From NCBI GenBank assembly GCA_003222055.1, contig QHUT01000066.1:1-45449 (forward strand): a stretch of DNA of 45,449 nt, in the 5' to 3' direction. This DNA comes from Gemmatimonadota bacterium. GTDB taxonomy: Bacteria; Gemmatimonadota; Gemmatimonadetes; Gemmatimonadales; GWC2-71-9. Made by a program: the position numbers and the translations under genes. The notes under the pieces were generated by a model that ran no database searches, was not told the origin of the DNA, and worked only from the letters and a program-made list of their open reading frames with translations. Below are positions 7,724 to 15,992 of this stretch, piece after piece; position 1 is the first letter of the stretch, and each line of letters starts with the position of its first letter.

Positions 7724-8880
7724 TCTTTCTTGCCGTTGAACGTCCCCAACGTCGACCGGTCGTAGCGCACTTCGGGTCGCACGACGGCATTGGGCCAGGT
7801 ACGGATGTTGAAGGTCGCCGTGCCGCTCCCGAACTTCTGCCCCGTGTTCGGAGAGAAGCCGAGCACCCCGCTGGTGCGGGCGCCGTTCTCGTCATCGACG
7901 TAGTCGCCGCGCAGGGCCAAGCCGAGGGTCGGGCTGAAGTCGTACGTGACCCAGCCGCCGAGGGCCCACCACTTCGCATCCTGCGTGGAATCCGGCAGCG
8001 CCGCGTTGGCCTGCTCCCGGCCGTAGTCGCCCTGTACCCACAGCGCCGCTTTGCCGAGCTTGCGCCACAACAGCCCGTCGACGCCGTAGCGATTGGCCGT
8101 GTTGCTGACCGCCTCTTCGGGCCCCCAGAACCCCACGACCCCGATAGCGGTGAGCGCGTCGGGATAGATTCCCACCCGTCCCATCAACGACTTGTGCGTG
8201 TTGTTGTCGGCCACCTGGTCCCAGCCGTTGATCACGCGGAACTGGGCGTCGACGTGGTCGTTGAACTTGGTCTCCACGCTCACGCCTGTGCCGGTGAAGT
8301 TCTCCACGTAAATGAACTGGTTCCCTTCCGACCAGTTGGGGTTGGCGTACGTCTCGATCACCTCGAGGCCCAAGAGCGTGGGAACGCGCCCCACCTTGAA
8401 CTGCAGGCCGTTGCCGCTGGCCGTGGGCACGTTCAAGGTGACGTAGAGATGCGGCACGTCGACCGGGATCGGGGTAGCGGCGCCCGCGAAGAGCCCATTC
8501 GACTGGATGACGGTCGCATCCTGACCTACGAGCAACTCCGTATGGAACCCGGCGCTGAACTTCGCGGGGTCATATGGCTTGTCGAGCACGGCCGCGAGCG
8601 CGTTGAGCGTGAATCGGTTCTGGAACCGGTCATACAGCCGGCCGACGATCGTCGTGTCCGCGAGACTGTGGCCCGAGTACGCATACGACCCAGCTGCGAA
8701 CCCGGTGAGCTTGAACCCGGCAATGGTGGTCTCCAGATGGTTGACCGGAGGCGTCGGCGGGTCCGGCTTTTTCGCCGCCGCTGTGTCTTTGGGCGCAGAG
8801 GATGCGCCCTGCGCGTACAGCACCCCGGGCGCGACGATCCAAAGGGCGAGGAATACGGCTGTTGCAGTTATGAGTTTCAT
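7684..8880 (-). CDS. outer-membrane beta-barrel porin (BBP2/OmpL-like)
   Basis: A 398-residue protein with a clear signal peptide (residues 1 to about 23, cut near LYAQG) and a short Lys/Pro-rich spacer. The rest alternates polar and hydrophobic residues in strands, with many aromatic girdle residues, and ends in VTVALGVAYLY, a typical barrel-closing strand with a terminal aromatic. This fits the putative beta-barrel porin-2 family. It lies 71 bp downstream of amt on the same strand, with a strong hairpin between, which suggests joint transcription and uptake of a small nitrogen-containing solute across the outer membrane. The link to ammonium is inferred from position only. The 3' end overlaps tauE by 40 bp. 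Confidence 0.75.
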   Translation of the reverse strand: MKLITATAVFLALWIVAPGVLYAQGASSAPKDTAAAKKPDPPTPPVNHLETTIAGFKLTGFAAGSYAYSGHSLADTTIVGRLYDRFQNRFTLNALAAVLDKPYDPAKFSAGFHTELLVGQDATVIQSNGLFAGAATPIPVDVPHLYVTLNVPTASGNGLQFKVGRVPTLLGLEVIETYANPNWSEGNQFIYVENFTGTGVSVETKFNDHVDAQFRVINGWDQVADNNTHKSLMGRVGIYPDALTAIGVVGFWGPEEAVSNTANRYGVDGLLWRKLGKAALWVQGDYGREQANAALPDSTQDAKWWALGGWVTYDFSPTLGLALRGDYVDDENGARTSGVLGFSPNTGQKFGSGTATFNIRTWPNAVVRPEVRYDRSTLGTFNGKKDQVTVALGVAYLY

Positions 8881-8911
8881 TCCAATTCTCCCAGTGATGG
8901 TCCCCCGAGTG

Positions 8912-8938
8912 CCCCCTCTCCGCAGGGCGGAGAGGGGG
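8912..8938 (-). terminator. perfect 12-bp hairpin between amt and porin
   Basis: CCCCCTCTCCGC (8912-8923) and GCGGAGAGGGGG (8927-8938) form a 12-bp perfect stem with a 3-nt loop, 13 bp after the amt stop. No T-run follows on the minus strand. It may limit read-through or protect the 3' end of amt mRNA, and it may also be a dispersed REP-like repeat. Confidence 0.5.
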
Positions 8939-8951
8939 ACAGGGGGTGAGG

Positions 8952-10502
8952 CTAGATGGCTTCTGGTTCGGGTTCGAGCTGCCCCGCCCCAAACGATACG
9001 GCGGCCGACTCACTGAGAATCACGGCGGACGAGACTTCGGGCGTGTCGGGGTACGCCAATGCGCCCATCTCGGGCAGGTCCAGCCCGAGCTCTTCCACCT
9101 CGGCCGACACCCGGTGGCCACCCACGACCAGCTCCGTCACCTTGTACGCGGCGTATGCCATGGCACCGACCGCGACGAAGTTGGTGAGGCCGCCGATTGC
9201 CTGGGCCACGAACTGCCCCGGGTCGCCGTAGAACAGGCCGCGCACCGCGCCGTTGACGCCGTTCCAGCCGTCGCCATAGGTGCCGTCCGCGAGCAAGCCC
9301 AGCGCCAGGATGCCCCACAACCCGTTGACCCCGTGCACCGAGATGGCGCCGACGGGGTCGTCGATGTGGAGCTTCCCGTCGATGAAGAACACCGCGACGC
9401 ACACGAGGACGCCGGCCACTCCGCCGATCAGCACGGCCGACGGCGCTGTCACGAACGCGCACGGCGCCGTGATGGCGACGAGCCCCGCGAGCGTGCCGTT
9501 CGCCACCATGGAGGGATCGGGCTTGCCGTACTTGAGCCACATGTAGAGCATTGCGGTGATGCCTCCAGCCGCCCCAGCCAGCATCGTGTTCGTCGCGATG
9601 ACCCCGATGCGGAGGTCCGAGCCCGCCAGCGTCGAGCCCGCGTTGAACCCGAACCATCCGAACGCCAGGATGAACGTCCCGATCAACGCCATGGGAATGT
9701 TGTGGCCCGGGATCGCGTTGCTCGTGCCGTCGGCGTTGTACTTCCCGCGGCGCGGGCCCAACAGCGTCGCAGCGACGAGCGCCATGACGCCGCCCGTCAT
9801 GTGCACGACCGACGAGCCGGCGAAATCCACGTGCCCGTGACCGAACCCGACGTTCTTGCCCAGCATCGCGAGCCAGCCGCCGCCCCACGTCCAGTTGGCA
9901 TAAATCGGATAGATGAAGGCGCCGACGAACACGCTGAACACCGCGAACGCCGAGAACTTCCAGCGCTCGGCCAATGCACCCGTGGGAATCGTGGCGGCGG
10001 TGTCCATGAACACCATCTGGAACAGGAAGTACGCGAACACCGGGGCGGTATATGCGACGCCGGTGAGGAAGAAGCCGGTCCCGCCGAACAGCCCCCACTC
10101 CTTGCCGCCGATCGTGAGCGAGATCTCATGCGCCAGCTTGTCGTAGCCGCCGAGTGTGCCGAGCGCGCCCACACCGCCGGCCTGCAGTGCGAAGCCCACG
10201 ACCCAGTACGCCAGCATCGCGATCCCGTAGACCATGAAGTTCATGGTGATCGTATGGGCGGCATTCTTGGCGCGCGTGAACCCGGTCTCGACCATGGCGA
10301 ACCCCGCCTGCATGAACATCACGAGGAACCCGGCGACCAGCGTCCACACGAAGTTGATGGCGACCGTATTCGCCGCCGCGGCGGCGTTCGCGGCCTTAGC
10401 GAGCGAATCCGCCGGGACTGCTTGCGCCGCCAGAACCAGCGGGCAGGCCAACGCCAACAGCAAACCAAGACCGACCGAGCGTCTCATGCCGTCTACCGTC
10501 AT
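8952..10502 (-). CDS. amt: ammonium transporter, Amt family
   Basis: Amt conducts ammonium into the cell. The 516-residue protein has an N-terminal signal-like segment (LGLLLALACPLVLAAQA) before the first helix, as in many Amt proteins. It then shows AGFAMVETGFTRAKN, the pore region VDFAGSSVVHMTGG with the first pore histidine, and the second histidine in SVHGVNGLWG. The cytoplasmic tail (HRVSAEVEELGLDLPEMGALAY) is the conserved gating tail that contacts GlnK. No glnK gene is adjacent. The start at 10502 is preferred because GGGAG lies 7 nt upstream; in-frame starts at 10571 and 10487 are less well supported. Two 15-bp palindromes upstream suggest nitrogen-linked control shared with the divergent antiporter. 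Confidence 0.93.
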   Translation of the reverse strand: MTVDGMRRSVGLGLLLALACPLVLAAQAVPADSLAKAANAAAAANTVAINFVWTLVAGFLVMFMQAGFAMVETGFTRAKNAAHTITMNFMVYGIAMLAYWVVGFALQAGGVGALGTLGGYDKLAHEISLTIGGKEWGLFGGTGFFLTGVAYTAPVFAYFLFQMVFMDTAATIPTGALAERWKFSAFAVFSVFVGAFIYPIYANWTWGGGWLAMLGKNVGFGHGHVDFAGSSVVHMTGGVMALVAATLLGPRRGKYNADGTSNAIPGHNIPMALIGTFILAFGWFGFNAGSTLAGSDLRIGVIATNTMLAGAAGGITAMLYMWLKYGKPDPSMVANGTLAGLVAITAPCAFVTAPSAVLIGGVAGVLVCVAVFFIDGKLHIDDPVGAISVHGVNGLWGILALGLLADGTYGDGWNGVNGAVRGLFYGDPGQFVAQAIGGLTNFVAVGAMAYAAYKVTELVVGGHRVSAEVEELGLDLPEMGALAYPDTPEVSSAVILSESAAVSFGAGQLEPEPEAI

Positions 10503-10549
10503 ACGGTCTCCCAGTGAGGTGGTGGAACGGTATCTGTGTCCATCGTTTC

Positions 10550-10564
10550 GTGCAAAATATGCAC
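10550..10564. promoter_or_regulatory. palindromic operator candidate 1 (amt-proximal)
   Basis: GTGCAAAATATGCAC is a dyad with arms GTGCA/TGCAC; the symmetry extends outward to TTCGTGCA (10547-10554) and TGCACGAA (10560-10567). It begins 47 bp upstream of the amt start and differs by one base from the second site at 10626. I do not recognise the regulator. It does not fit the NtrC, NtcA or TnrA consensus. Confidence 0.65.
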
Positions 10565-10625
10565 GAATCATGCTACAGCACGCTACTACCCAATCGTATT
10601 AGATAGGCCTAGTGTATCAGAGACT

Positions 10626-10640
10626 GTGCATAATATGCAC
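10626..10640. promoter_or_regulatory. palindromic operator candidate 2 (antiporter-proximal)
   Basis: GTGCATAATATGCAC matches operator 1 at 14 of 15 positions. It ends 49 bp before the antiporter start, and its centre is 76 bp from that of operator 1, about seven helical turns. The DNA between the two sites is unusually AT-rich for this window. Confidence 0.65.
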
Positions 10641-10689
10641 GTTTTGATAGACACACCTGTTGCTACAACGCCCCATGAGGAGGCCCGCC

Positions 10690-11916
10690 GTGGCTGATCC
10701 CGTTGCCCCCGTGCTGCTCGCCCTCGCCGCGATCCTGGCGGGCGCCAAGCTGGGCGGCGACCTGGCCGAGCGCATCGGTCAGCCCGCCGTCTTGGGCGAG
10801 CTGGTGGTCGGCATCCTGCTCGGCAACCTGGACCTGGTCGGTGTCCCCTGGTTCCGGGGGGTGGCCTCCGACCACACGATCGACGTGTTGGCCCGGCTCG
10901 GTGTCGTGCTGCTGCTGTTCGAGGTCGGGCTCGAATCCACCGTGAGCGATATGCTGAAGGTCGGGGGGCGGTCGCTCCTGGTGGCCGTCCTCGGCGTGGT
11001 GACGCCCTGGGTGCTGGGCTGGGGCGTGGGGGCGGTACTCCTCCCCGACGCCAGCCCCTACGTGCACGCGTTCCTGGGTGCCACCCTCACCGCCACGAGC
11101 GTGGGAATCACAGCGCGTGTGCTCAAAGACCTGGGGCGGGCGCAGTCGCCCGAGGCGCGCATCATCCTCGGCGCCGCGGTGATCGACGACGTGCTGGGGC
11201 TCGTGATCCTCGCCGTCGTGGCCGGCGTGATCACCTCGGCCGAGCGGGGCAGCGGCATCTCGTATGGCGCCGTCGGGGTGATCGTCGCGAAAGCGCTGGT
11301 GTTTCTCGGTGGCGCGCTCGTGCTCGGCGTGGCCGTATCCCCCCGTTTGTTCGCGCTCGCGGGGCGGCTGCGTGGATCCGGATTGCTCCTCACCACCGCG
11401 CTCGTGTTCTGCTTCATGCTCGCCTACCTCGCCTCCGCCGTAGGCCTGGCCGCGATCGTCGGCGCCTACGCCGCGGGTCTCGTGCTGGAAGAGGCTCATT
11501 ACGTCGATTTCGCGCGGCAGGATGAGCGCCGGCTCGGCGACCTGGTGCGTCCCATCGGCACTCTGCTGGTCCCCGTCTTTTTCGTGCTGATGGGCATGCG
11601 TGTGGAGCTCCGGTCGTTTGCACACCCGGAGGTGCTCGGTCTCGCCCTCCTGTTGACGCTGGCCGCGATCGCCGGGAAGCAGGCGTGCGCCCTTGGCGGC
11701 CTGGGCGCGCGTCTGGACCGGCTCTCGATTGGTATCGGCATGATCCCGCGGGGAGAGGTCGGCCTGATCTTCGCCAACCTCGGCCTGAGCCTCACACTGC
11801 ACGGCGAGCGGATCGTCAGCCCGGCGATTTTCTCGGGGCTGGTGATCATGGTCGTCCTGACCACGCTGATCACGCCACCGGCGCTCAAGTGGAGCCTGGC
11901 GCGGGGGGCCGGGTGA
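10690..11916 (+). CDS. CPA2-family cation:proton antiporter (KefB/NapA-like)
   Basis: A 408-residue membrane protein with about 12-13 helices. It shows CPA2 signatures: IGQPAVLGELVVGILLGN in the first helices, FEVGLESTVSDM, ATSVGITARVL, the core VIDDVLGLVIL with the paired aspartates of electrogenic exchangers, and GMIPRGEVGLIF near the end. It lacks the C-terminal RCK/TrkA-N domain of KefB and KefC, so it is closer to Na+/H+ exchangers of the NapA type. GTG 10690 is chosen because AGGAGG (10678-10683) lies 6 nt ahead; the ATG at 10675 would put that ribosome site inside the gene. It diverges from amt across two shared palindromes. The ion specificity is not readable from sequence. Confidence 0.88.
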   Translation: MADPVAPVLLALAAILAGAKLGGDLAERIGQPAVLGELVVGILLGNLDLVGVPWFRGVASDHTIDVLARLGVVLLLFEVGLESTVSDMLKVGGRSLLVAVLGVVTPWVLGWGVGAVLLPDASPYVHAFLGATLTATSVGITARVLKDLGRAQSPEARIILGAAVIDDVLGLVILAVVAGVITSAERGSGISYGAVGVIVAKALVFLGGALVLGVAVSPRLFALAGRLRGSGLLLTTALVFCFMLAYLASAVGLAAIVGAYAAGLVLEEAHYVDFARQDERRLGDLVRPIGTLLVPVFFVLMGMRVELRSFAHPEVLGLALLLTLAAIAGKQACALGGLGARLDRLSIGIGMIPRGEVGLIFANLGLSLTLHGERIVSPAIFSGLVIMVVLTTLITPPALKWSLARGAG

Positions 11917-11930
11917 ACGGCTGCGCCGAC

Positions 11931-11958
11931 TTGCGCCGACCAGGCCCGCGCTTAAGTT
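11931..11958 (+). promoter_or_regulatory. weak promoter candidate for the lysC leader
   Basis: TTGCGC (11931-11936), a 16-bp gap and TAAGTT (11953-11958) could serve as -35 and -10 elements. Transcription would then begin near 11965, just before the small leader ORF at 11971. Matches to consensus are partial. Confidence 0.3.
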
Positions 11959-11970
11959 TCGGCGTCCATC

Positions 11971-12075
11971 ATGCCTGCGTCCGCTTTCCTCAAGCGCCTC
12001 CCGTGTCGGGCTCCTTCTGCCGCGAAGCAGAAGAAGCCGGCGCCGGCGAGCGCGCGCGGGAAACGATCACTGTAG
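11971..12075 (+). CDS. candidate basic leader peptide upstream of lysC
   Basis: A 34-codon ORF begins ATG CCT GCG and ends TAG. Its product is rich in basic residues, six lysines and five arginines, including the run AAKQKKPAP. It ends about 30 nt before a very strong hairpin that precedes lysC, the placement of an attenuator leader peptide. No clear ribosome site is seen, but a possible transcription start about 6 nt upstream would make it nearly leaderless. It could also be chance coding in GC-rich DNA. I recognise no homologue. Confidence 0.3.
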   Translation: MPASAFLKRLPCRAPSAAKQKKPAPASARGKRSL

Positions 12076-12105
12076 GGGGCTCGAGCCCTCGGGCGTAAGA
12101 GACAG

Positions 12106-12142
12106 ATCGGCCGCGACGCGCAGCTCGCACGTCGCGGCCGAT
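12106..12142 (+). terminator. strong 13-bp hairpin (attenuator candidate) before lysC
   Basis: ATCGGCCGCGACG (12106-12118) and CGTCGCGGCCGAT (12130-12142) pair perfectly around an 11-nt loop. TGTGCGTTTT follows, a short and imperfect T-run. Two smaller palindromes precede it, GCCGGCGCCGGC near 12037-12048 and GGGCTCGAGCCC at 12077-12088. The hairpin ends 20 nt before the lysC start. I do not recognise a lysine riboswitch in this leader. Confidence 0.55.
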
Positions 12143-12162
12143 TGTGCGTTTTGGGGGAAGTC

Positions 12163-13539
12163 ATGGTGCAGCCGCGGATCCTCAAGTTCGGAGGTACCTC
12201 GGTGGCCGACGCGGCCGCCGTGGAGCGCGTGACGGGCGTGGTCCGCGCCCAGGGGGGGCCGCGGCCGGTGGTCGTCGTCTCCGCGCTCGCCGGCGCCACC
12301 GACGCGCTGCTCGCCGCCGCGGATGCAGCGGCCGCCGGCGACCCAGGCGGGACCGAGCCGACTGTCCAGTCGCTGCTCGACCGGCACACGAACATCGCCC
12401 GGCGACTGGCGCGGCCGGAGACGCGAGACGCTCTGCTTGCCGAGTTCGAGGCGGCGCGCCGCGAGATACTCCAGCTGCTTGGCCGCGTCGCTGCCGAGCC
12501 AGATCGGCGACCAGCGCTACGGGATGAGATTGCGTCGCACGGGGAGCGCCTCTCCGCTGCTCTCCTCGCCGCCGCGCTAGCGGGGGCGGGCGTGGCCTCG
12601 CGCTACGTCGACTCACGCCACTGTCTCACCACCGATGCGACACACGGCCGCGCCAACCCGCTGCTGCCCCTGACCGTCGAACGCACCCGAGCGATTCTCA
12701 CCCCGCTGCTCGATGACGGCCTCGTCCCCGTCTTGGGCGGCTACATCGCGGCGACAGCGGACGGGATCACAACCACGCTTGGTCGGGGCGGGTCCGACTA
12801 CTCCGCCGCCCTCGTGGGCGCGGCGCTCGACGCTCAGGAGATCCAGATCTGGACGGACGTAAACGGCGTCCTCACCGCCGACCCGCGCGTGGTTCCCGGC
12901 GCCCGCACCGTCGCCAGCCTTTCCTACGCCGAGGCGGCGGAGCTCGCGTATTTCGGGGCCAAGGTGCTGCACCCCAATACGATCCAGCCGGCGATGGATC
13001 GCGACATTCCCGTGCGCATCTGCAACTCTCGGGCACCCCGCGATCCGGGGACGGTGGTGACCGCCGTGGGAGAGGTTCGCCCCGGGGGGGTGAAGGCGAT
13101 CGCGCACAAATGTGGCGTCACGATCCTGCAGATCACCTCCACCCGCATGCTCGGCGCGTATGGGTTCCTGCGTGCCTTGTTCGACGTGTTCGATCGGCAT
13201 CGGACGGCTGTGGACGTCGTCACCACCTCCGAGGTCAGCGTATCGCTCACCGTCGACGACACCGCGTCGTTGGACGGCATCGTCGCCGACCTGCGCGGGC
13301 TGGGCACGGTGTCGCTCGAGCCCGACCGCGCGATCGTGTGCGTCGTGGGTGAGGGCCTGCGGACGACGCCCGGGATCGCGGCCCGCGTGTTCGCCACGGT
13401 CCGCGACATCAACGTCTCACTCATTTCCCAGGGCGCGTCCCGCGTCAACCTCACGTTCGTCGTGGAGGAAGCCCGGGTGCGTGAAGCGGTGTGCCGGCTG
13501 CACCAGGCGTTCTTCGAGCCTACGCGGAGCGTCGCATGA
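12163..13539 (+). CDS. lysC: aspartate kinase with C-terminal ACT domains
   Basis: LysC phosphorylates aspartate, the first step towards lysine, threonine and methionine. The 458-residue protein has the kinase domain (1 to about 300) with KFGGTSV at 8-14, VVVVSALAGATDAL, the LGRGGSDYSAAL loop and WTDVNGVLTADPR. Two ACT domains follow (about 310-455), where lysine or threonine normally binds; VVTTSEVSVSLTV and NVSLISQGASRVNLTFVV are typical. The length and single-function layout fit the monofunctional lysine-sensitive class. ATG 12163 follows GGGGGAAG by 2-3 nt; a TTG at 12142 inside the leader hairpin is unlikely. It heads a coupled operon with dapB, dapA, dapD and proC, so lysine supply is its probable role. 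Confidence 0.95.
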   Translation: MVQPRILKFGGTSVADAAAVERVTGVVRAQGGPRPVVVVSALAGATDALLAAADAAAAGDPGGTEPTVQSLLDRHTNIARRLARPETRDALLAEFEAARREILQLLGRVAAEPDRRPALRDEIASHGERLSAALLAAALAGAGVASRYVDSRHCLTTDATHGRANPLLPLTVERTRAILTPLLDDGLVPVLGGYIAATADGITTTLGRGGSDYSAALVGAALDAQEIQIWTDVNGVLTADPRVVPGARTVASLSYAEAAELAYFGAKVLHPNTIQPAMDRDIPVRICNSRAPRDPGTVVTAVGEVRPGGVKAIAHKCGVTILQITSTRMLGAYGFLRALFDVFDRHRTAVDVVTTSEVSVSLTVDDTASLDGIVADLRGLGTVSLEPDRAIVCVVGEGLRTTPGIAARVFATVRDINVSLISQGASRVNLTFVVEEARVREAVCRLHQAFFEPTRSVA

Positions 13540-14252
13540 AGCTCGCGCTGCTCGGCTACGGCCCAATGGCCCGCGTGGTGGAGGCGCAGGCGCGCGAAGC
13601 GGGCCACGACATCGGCGCGGTGCTCACGTCCCGCAATGCGGGCGAAGCGCTGCGGCTGCTCCCCGGCCACACGGCGGCCATCGACTTCTCGGTGCCGACG
13701 GCCGTGATGGACCACGTGAAGGCCGCCGCCGCCGCGGGCGTTCCCCTGGTCGAGGGCACCACCGGCTGGCAACGCGACGAGGACGAGGTACGCCGGATGG
13801 TGGAAGGGGGCGGGGGCGCCCTGATCTACGGGGCGAATTTCTCGGTAGGGGTCAACCTGTTCTACCGGCTGGTGGCGCACGCCGCGCAGCTGTTCCGTGG
13901 CGTCGCGGCGTACGACCCGTTCATCGAGGAGGCCCATCACGCCCGCAAGCGCGACGCGCCGTCCGGCACCGCTCTCGCGCTCCAGACGATCCTCTCCCGC
14001 GGGTTGCGGCGTCCGAGCGTACCGGTGACGAGCACGCGAGCCGGTCACATTCCGGGCACCCACCGCGTGGGCCTCGACTCGGCGGCGGATCAGGTCCTGT
14101 TGGTTCACACCGCGCGCTCCCGGTCCGGCTTCGCCGCGGGCGCGCTGCTGGCCGCGCACTGGATCATCGGGCGGCGGGGCATGTTTGCCTTCGAAGCCGT
14201 GCTCGACGACATCCTGGCATCGGCGCAGCAGACCGAAAGGAAGGTTCCATGA
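13536..14252 (+). CDS. dapB: 4-hydroxy-tetrahydrodipicolinate reductase
   Basis: DapB reduces hydroxy-tetrahydrodipicolinate with NAD(P)H in lysine and diaminopimelate synthesis. The 238-residue chain begins with a Rossmann motif (LLGYGPMARVV), shorter than the E. coli form, as in other compact DapB proteins. The signature EEAHHARKRDAPSGTALAL holds the catalytic His134 and Lys138 in the known HxxxK spacing. The central IDFSVPTAVMDH and GTTGWQRDEDEV are also characteristic. ATG 13536 overlaps the lysC stop (ATGA), and the gene's own stop overlaps the dapA start in the same way. Nothing odd is seen. Confidence 0.94.
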   Translation: MKLALLGYGPMARVVEAQAREAGHDIGAVLTSRNAGEALRLLPGHTAAIDFSVPTAVMDHVKAAAAAGVPLVEGTTGWQRDEDEVRRMVEGGGGALIYGANFSVGVNLFYRLVAHAAQLFRGVAAYDPFIEEAHHARKRDAPSGTALALQTILSRGLRRPSVPVTSTRAGHIPGTHRVGLDSAADQVLLVHTARSRSGFAAGALLAAHWIIGRRGMFAFEAVLDDILASAQQTERKVP

Positions 14253-15172
14253 CGCAATACGTAGGCTGGCTGCGCGGCTGCGGGACCGCCCTCGTGACGC
14301 CCTTTACAGCAGCCGGCGTGGTCGATGAGAAGCGCTTTCGGGCGCTGGTCGAACGCCAGATCGCGGCTGGCGTACGCCTGCTCGTCCCCTGCGGCACGAC
14401 GGGCGAGGCGGCGACGCTGACTGCACCCGAGCAGGAGCGCCTCATCGGCCTCACGGTCGAGACGGCGCGGGGCCGGGCCAAGGTGCTCGCCGGCGCCGGC
14501 AGTAACGCCACGGCCGGGACCATCGACCGTGCCCGCGCCGCCCGCGCCGCCGGCGCGGACGCGTTGCTCGTCGTGGCGCCCTACTACAACAAGCCCACGC
14601 AGGCGGGGCTCGCCGCGCACTTCCGGGCCGTCGCGCAAGCGGTGGGCGACACGCCGGTGGTGCTGTACAACGTCCCGGGCCGCACGGCCTCCAACGTCGC
14701 CGCTCCGACGACCCTCGCCCTGGCGCGCGAGGTGGAGAACATCGTGGGCGTGAAAGAAGCGTCGGGTGATCTGGCGCAGATCATGGCGATCCTGCGCGAC
14801 CGGCCGGCCGGCTTCCGCGTGTTGTCGGGCGACGACGCCGTGACGCTGCCGCTCATCGCCCTCGGCGCCGACGGCATCGTGTCCGTGGTGTCGAACGAGG
14901 CGCCCGACCTGATGGTCAACCTGACCGAGAGCGCGCTGCGCGGCGAGTGGGAAGCGGCCCGCGAGCTGCACTACCGCCTGCTCCCCCTCATGGAGGCGAA
15001 CTTCCTCGAGTCGAACCCGGGGCCCGTCAAGGCCGCACTGGCGGCGATGGGCCTGCTGGAAGAGCACGTCCGCTTGCCGCTGGTCCCGGTCCAGGAGCAG
15101 ACGCGTGCCCGCGTGCGGGCGCTGCTGGGAACGCTCGGCCTCGTGCCGGGCGCCGCGCATGTCGCTGCGTAG
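14249..15172 (+). CDS. dapA: 4-hydroxy-tetrahydrodipicolinate synthase
   Basis: DapA condenses pyruvate with aspartate semialdehyde, the committed lysine step. The 307-residue TIM barrel carries GTTGE (49-53), Tyr140 in YNVPGRT and the Schiff-base Lys169 in GVKEASGD, all at the family positions. [11 protein letters not shown] is a further hallmark. The gene starts within the dapB stop (ATGA) and ends 14 bp inside dapD, so the order lysC-dapB-dapA-dapD is tightly coupled. DapA functionally precedes DapB, and the gene order here is reversed, which has no effect on function. Confidence 0.95.
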   Translation: MTQYVGWLRGCGTALVTPFTAAGVVDEKRFRALVERQIAAGVRLLVPCGTTGEAATLTAPEQERLIGLTVETARGRAKVLAGAGSNATAGTIDRARAARAAGADALLVVAPYYNKPTQAGLAAHFRAVAQAVGDTPVVLYNVPGRTASNVAAPTTLALAREVENIVGVKEASGDLAQIMAILRDRPAGFRVLSGDDAVTLPLIALGADGIVSVVSNEAPDLMVNLTESALRGEWEAARELHYRLLPLMEANFLESNPGPVKAALAAMGLLEEHVRLPLVPVQEQTRARVRALLGTLGLVPGAAHVAA

Positions 15173-15992
15173 CCGCGTCGAGGCGCTCGCCGCGGCGGCG
15201 CGGGACCGCTACGACGACGCCGACCGCGTCCTGTTCGCGGACTTTCGCGCGGCGCTCACCCGCGGTGAGATCCGCGCGGCCGAGCGCCGCCCCGATGGTG
15301 CCTGGTGCGTCAATGCCTGGGTCAAGCAGGGCATCCTGCTCGGCTTCCGCATGGGCGCCCTGGTCGACATGTCGGCCCACGCCAGCCTCCGGTTCTTCGA
15401 CAAGGACACCTATCCCGTCCGCCCCACCACGCTGGCGGAAGGCGTGCGCATCGTTCCGGGGGGATCGAGCATCCGCGATGGGGCGTATGTCGCGCCCGGG
15501 GTGATCTGCATGCCCCCGATGTACGTCAATGTGGGCGCCTACGTCGACACGGGGACCATGATCGACAGCCACGCGCTCGTCGGCTCGTGCGCGCAGATCG
15601 GTCAGCGGGTGCACCTCTCCGCCGCCGCCCAGGTCGGCGGCGTGCTCGAGCCGGTCGGAGCGCTGCCCGTGATCGTCGAAGACGACGTGCTGGTGGGCGG
15701 CGGATGCGGCATCTACGAAGGCACGATCGTGCGGGAGCGCGCCGTGCTCGCTCCCGGGACCATGCTGACGGGCTCCACGCCCCTCTACGACCTGGTGCGG
15801 GAAGCGGTGTATCGGCGCGACGGCGAGCGGCCGCTCGAGATCCCGGCAGGCGCCGTGGTGGTCCCGGGAGCGCGCGCCGCGCCCGGTGCCGCCGCGGCGC
15901 GGTGGGGCATCTCCCTGTACACGCCCGTGATCGTGAAGTACCGGGACGAGAAGACGGACGCCGCGACTCTGCTCGAGGAGTACCTGCGATGA
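15159..15992 (+). CDS. dapD: 2,3,4,5-tetrahydropyridine-2,6-dicarboxylate N-succinyltransferase
   Basis: DapD transfers an acyl group (usually succinyl) to tetrahydrodipicolinate. The 277-residue protein begins with a helical domain (1 to about 95, [16 protein letters not shown]). The left-handed beta-helix of hexapeptide repeats follows, with [23 protein letters not shown] spread over about 107-130 and VGGVLEPV after it. [20 protein letters not shown] and [11 protein letters not shown] are typical of the DapD class rather than of DapH, so the succinylase branch is favoured. ATG 15159 gives the family N-terminus and overlaps dapA by 14 bp. dapC, dapE and dapF are not in the window. Confidence 0.92.
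   Translation: MSLRSRVEALAAAARDRYDDADRVLFADFRAALTRGEIRAAERRPDGAWCVNAWVKQGILLGFRMGALVDMSAHASLRFFDKDTYPVRPTTLAEGVRIVPGGSSIRDGAYVAPGVICMPPMYVNVGAYVDTGTMIDSHALVGSCAQIGQRVHLSAAAQVGGVLEPVGALPVIVEDDVLVGGGCGIYEGTIVRERAVLAPGTMLTGSTPLYDLVREAVYRRDGERPLEIPAGAVVVPGARAAPGAAAARWGISLYTPVIVKYRDEKTDAATLLEEYLR

Noticed and set aside
8946-10517. Long open frame (523 codons) on the plus strand antisense to amt
   Set aside because: It is rich in His, Arg and Glu with no domain, and it mirrors amt codon use; it is a GC-rich shadow.
10550-10640. The amt palindromes as NtrC, NtcA or TnrA sites
   Set aside because: NtrC sites read GCAC-N-GTGC with the arms reversed, NtcA needs GTA-N8-TAC, and TnrA needs TGTNA; none fits.
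10660-10689. TTG (10660) or ATG (10675) as the antiporter start
   Set aside because: AGGAGG at 10678-10683 would lie inside the gene; GTG 10690 has proper spacing to it.
11971-12142. A lysine riboswitch before lysC
   Set aside because: I could not find the conserved core boxes of that riboswitch; only hairpins and a small ORF are seen.
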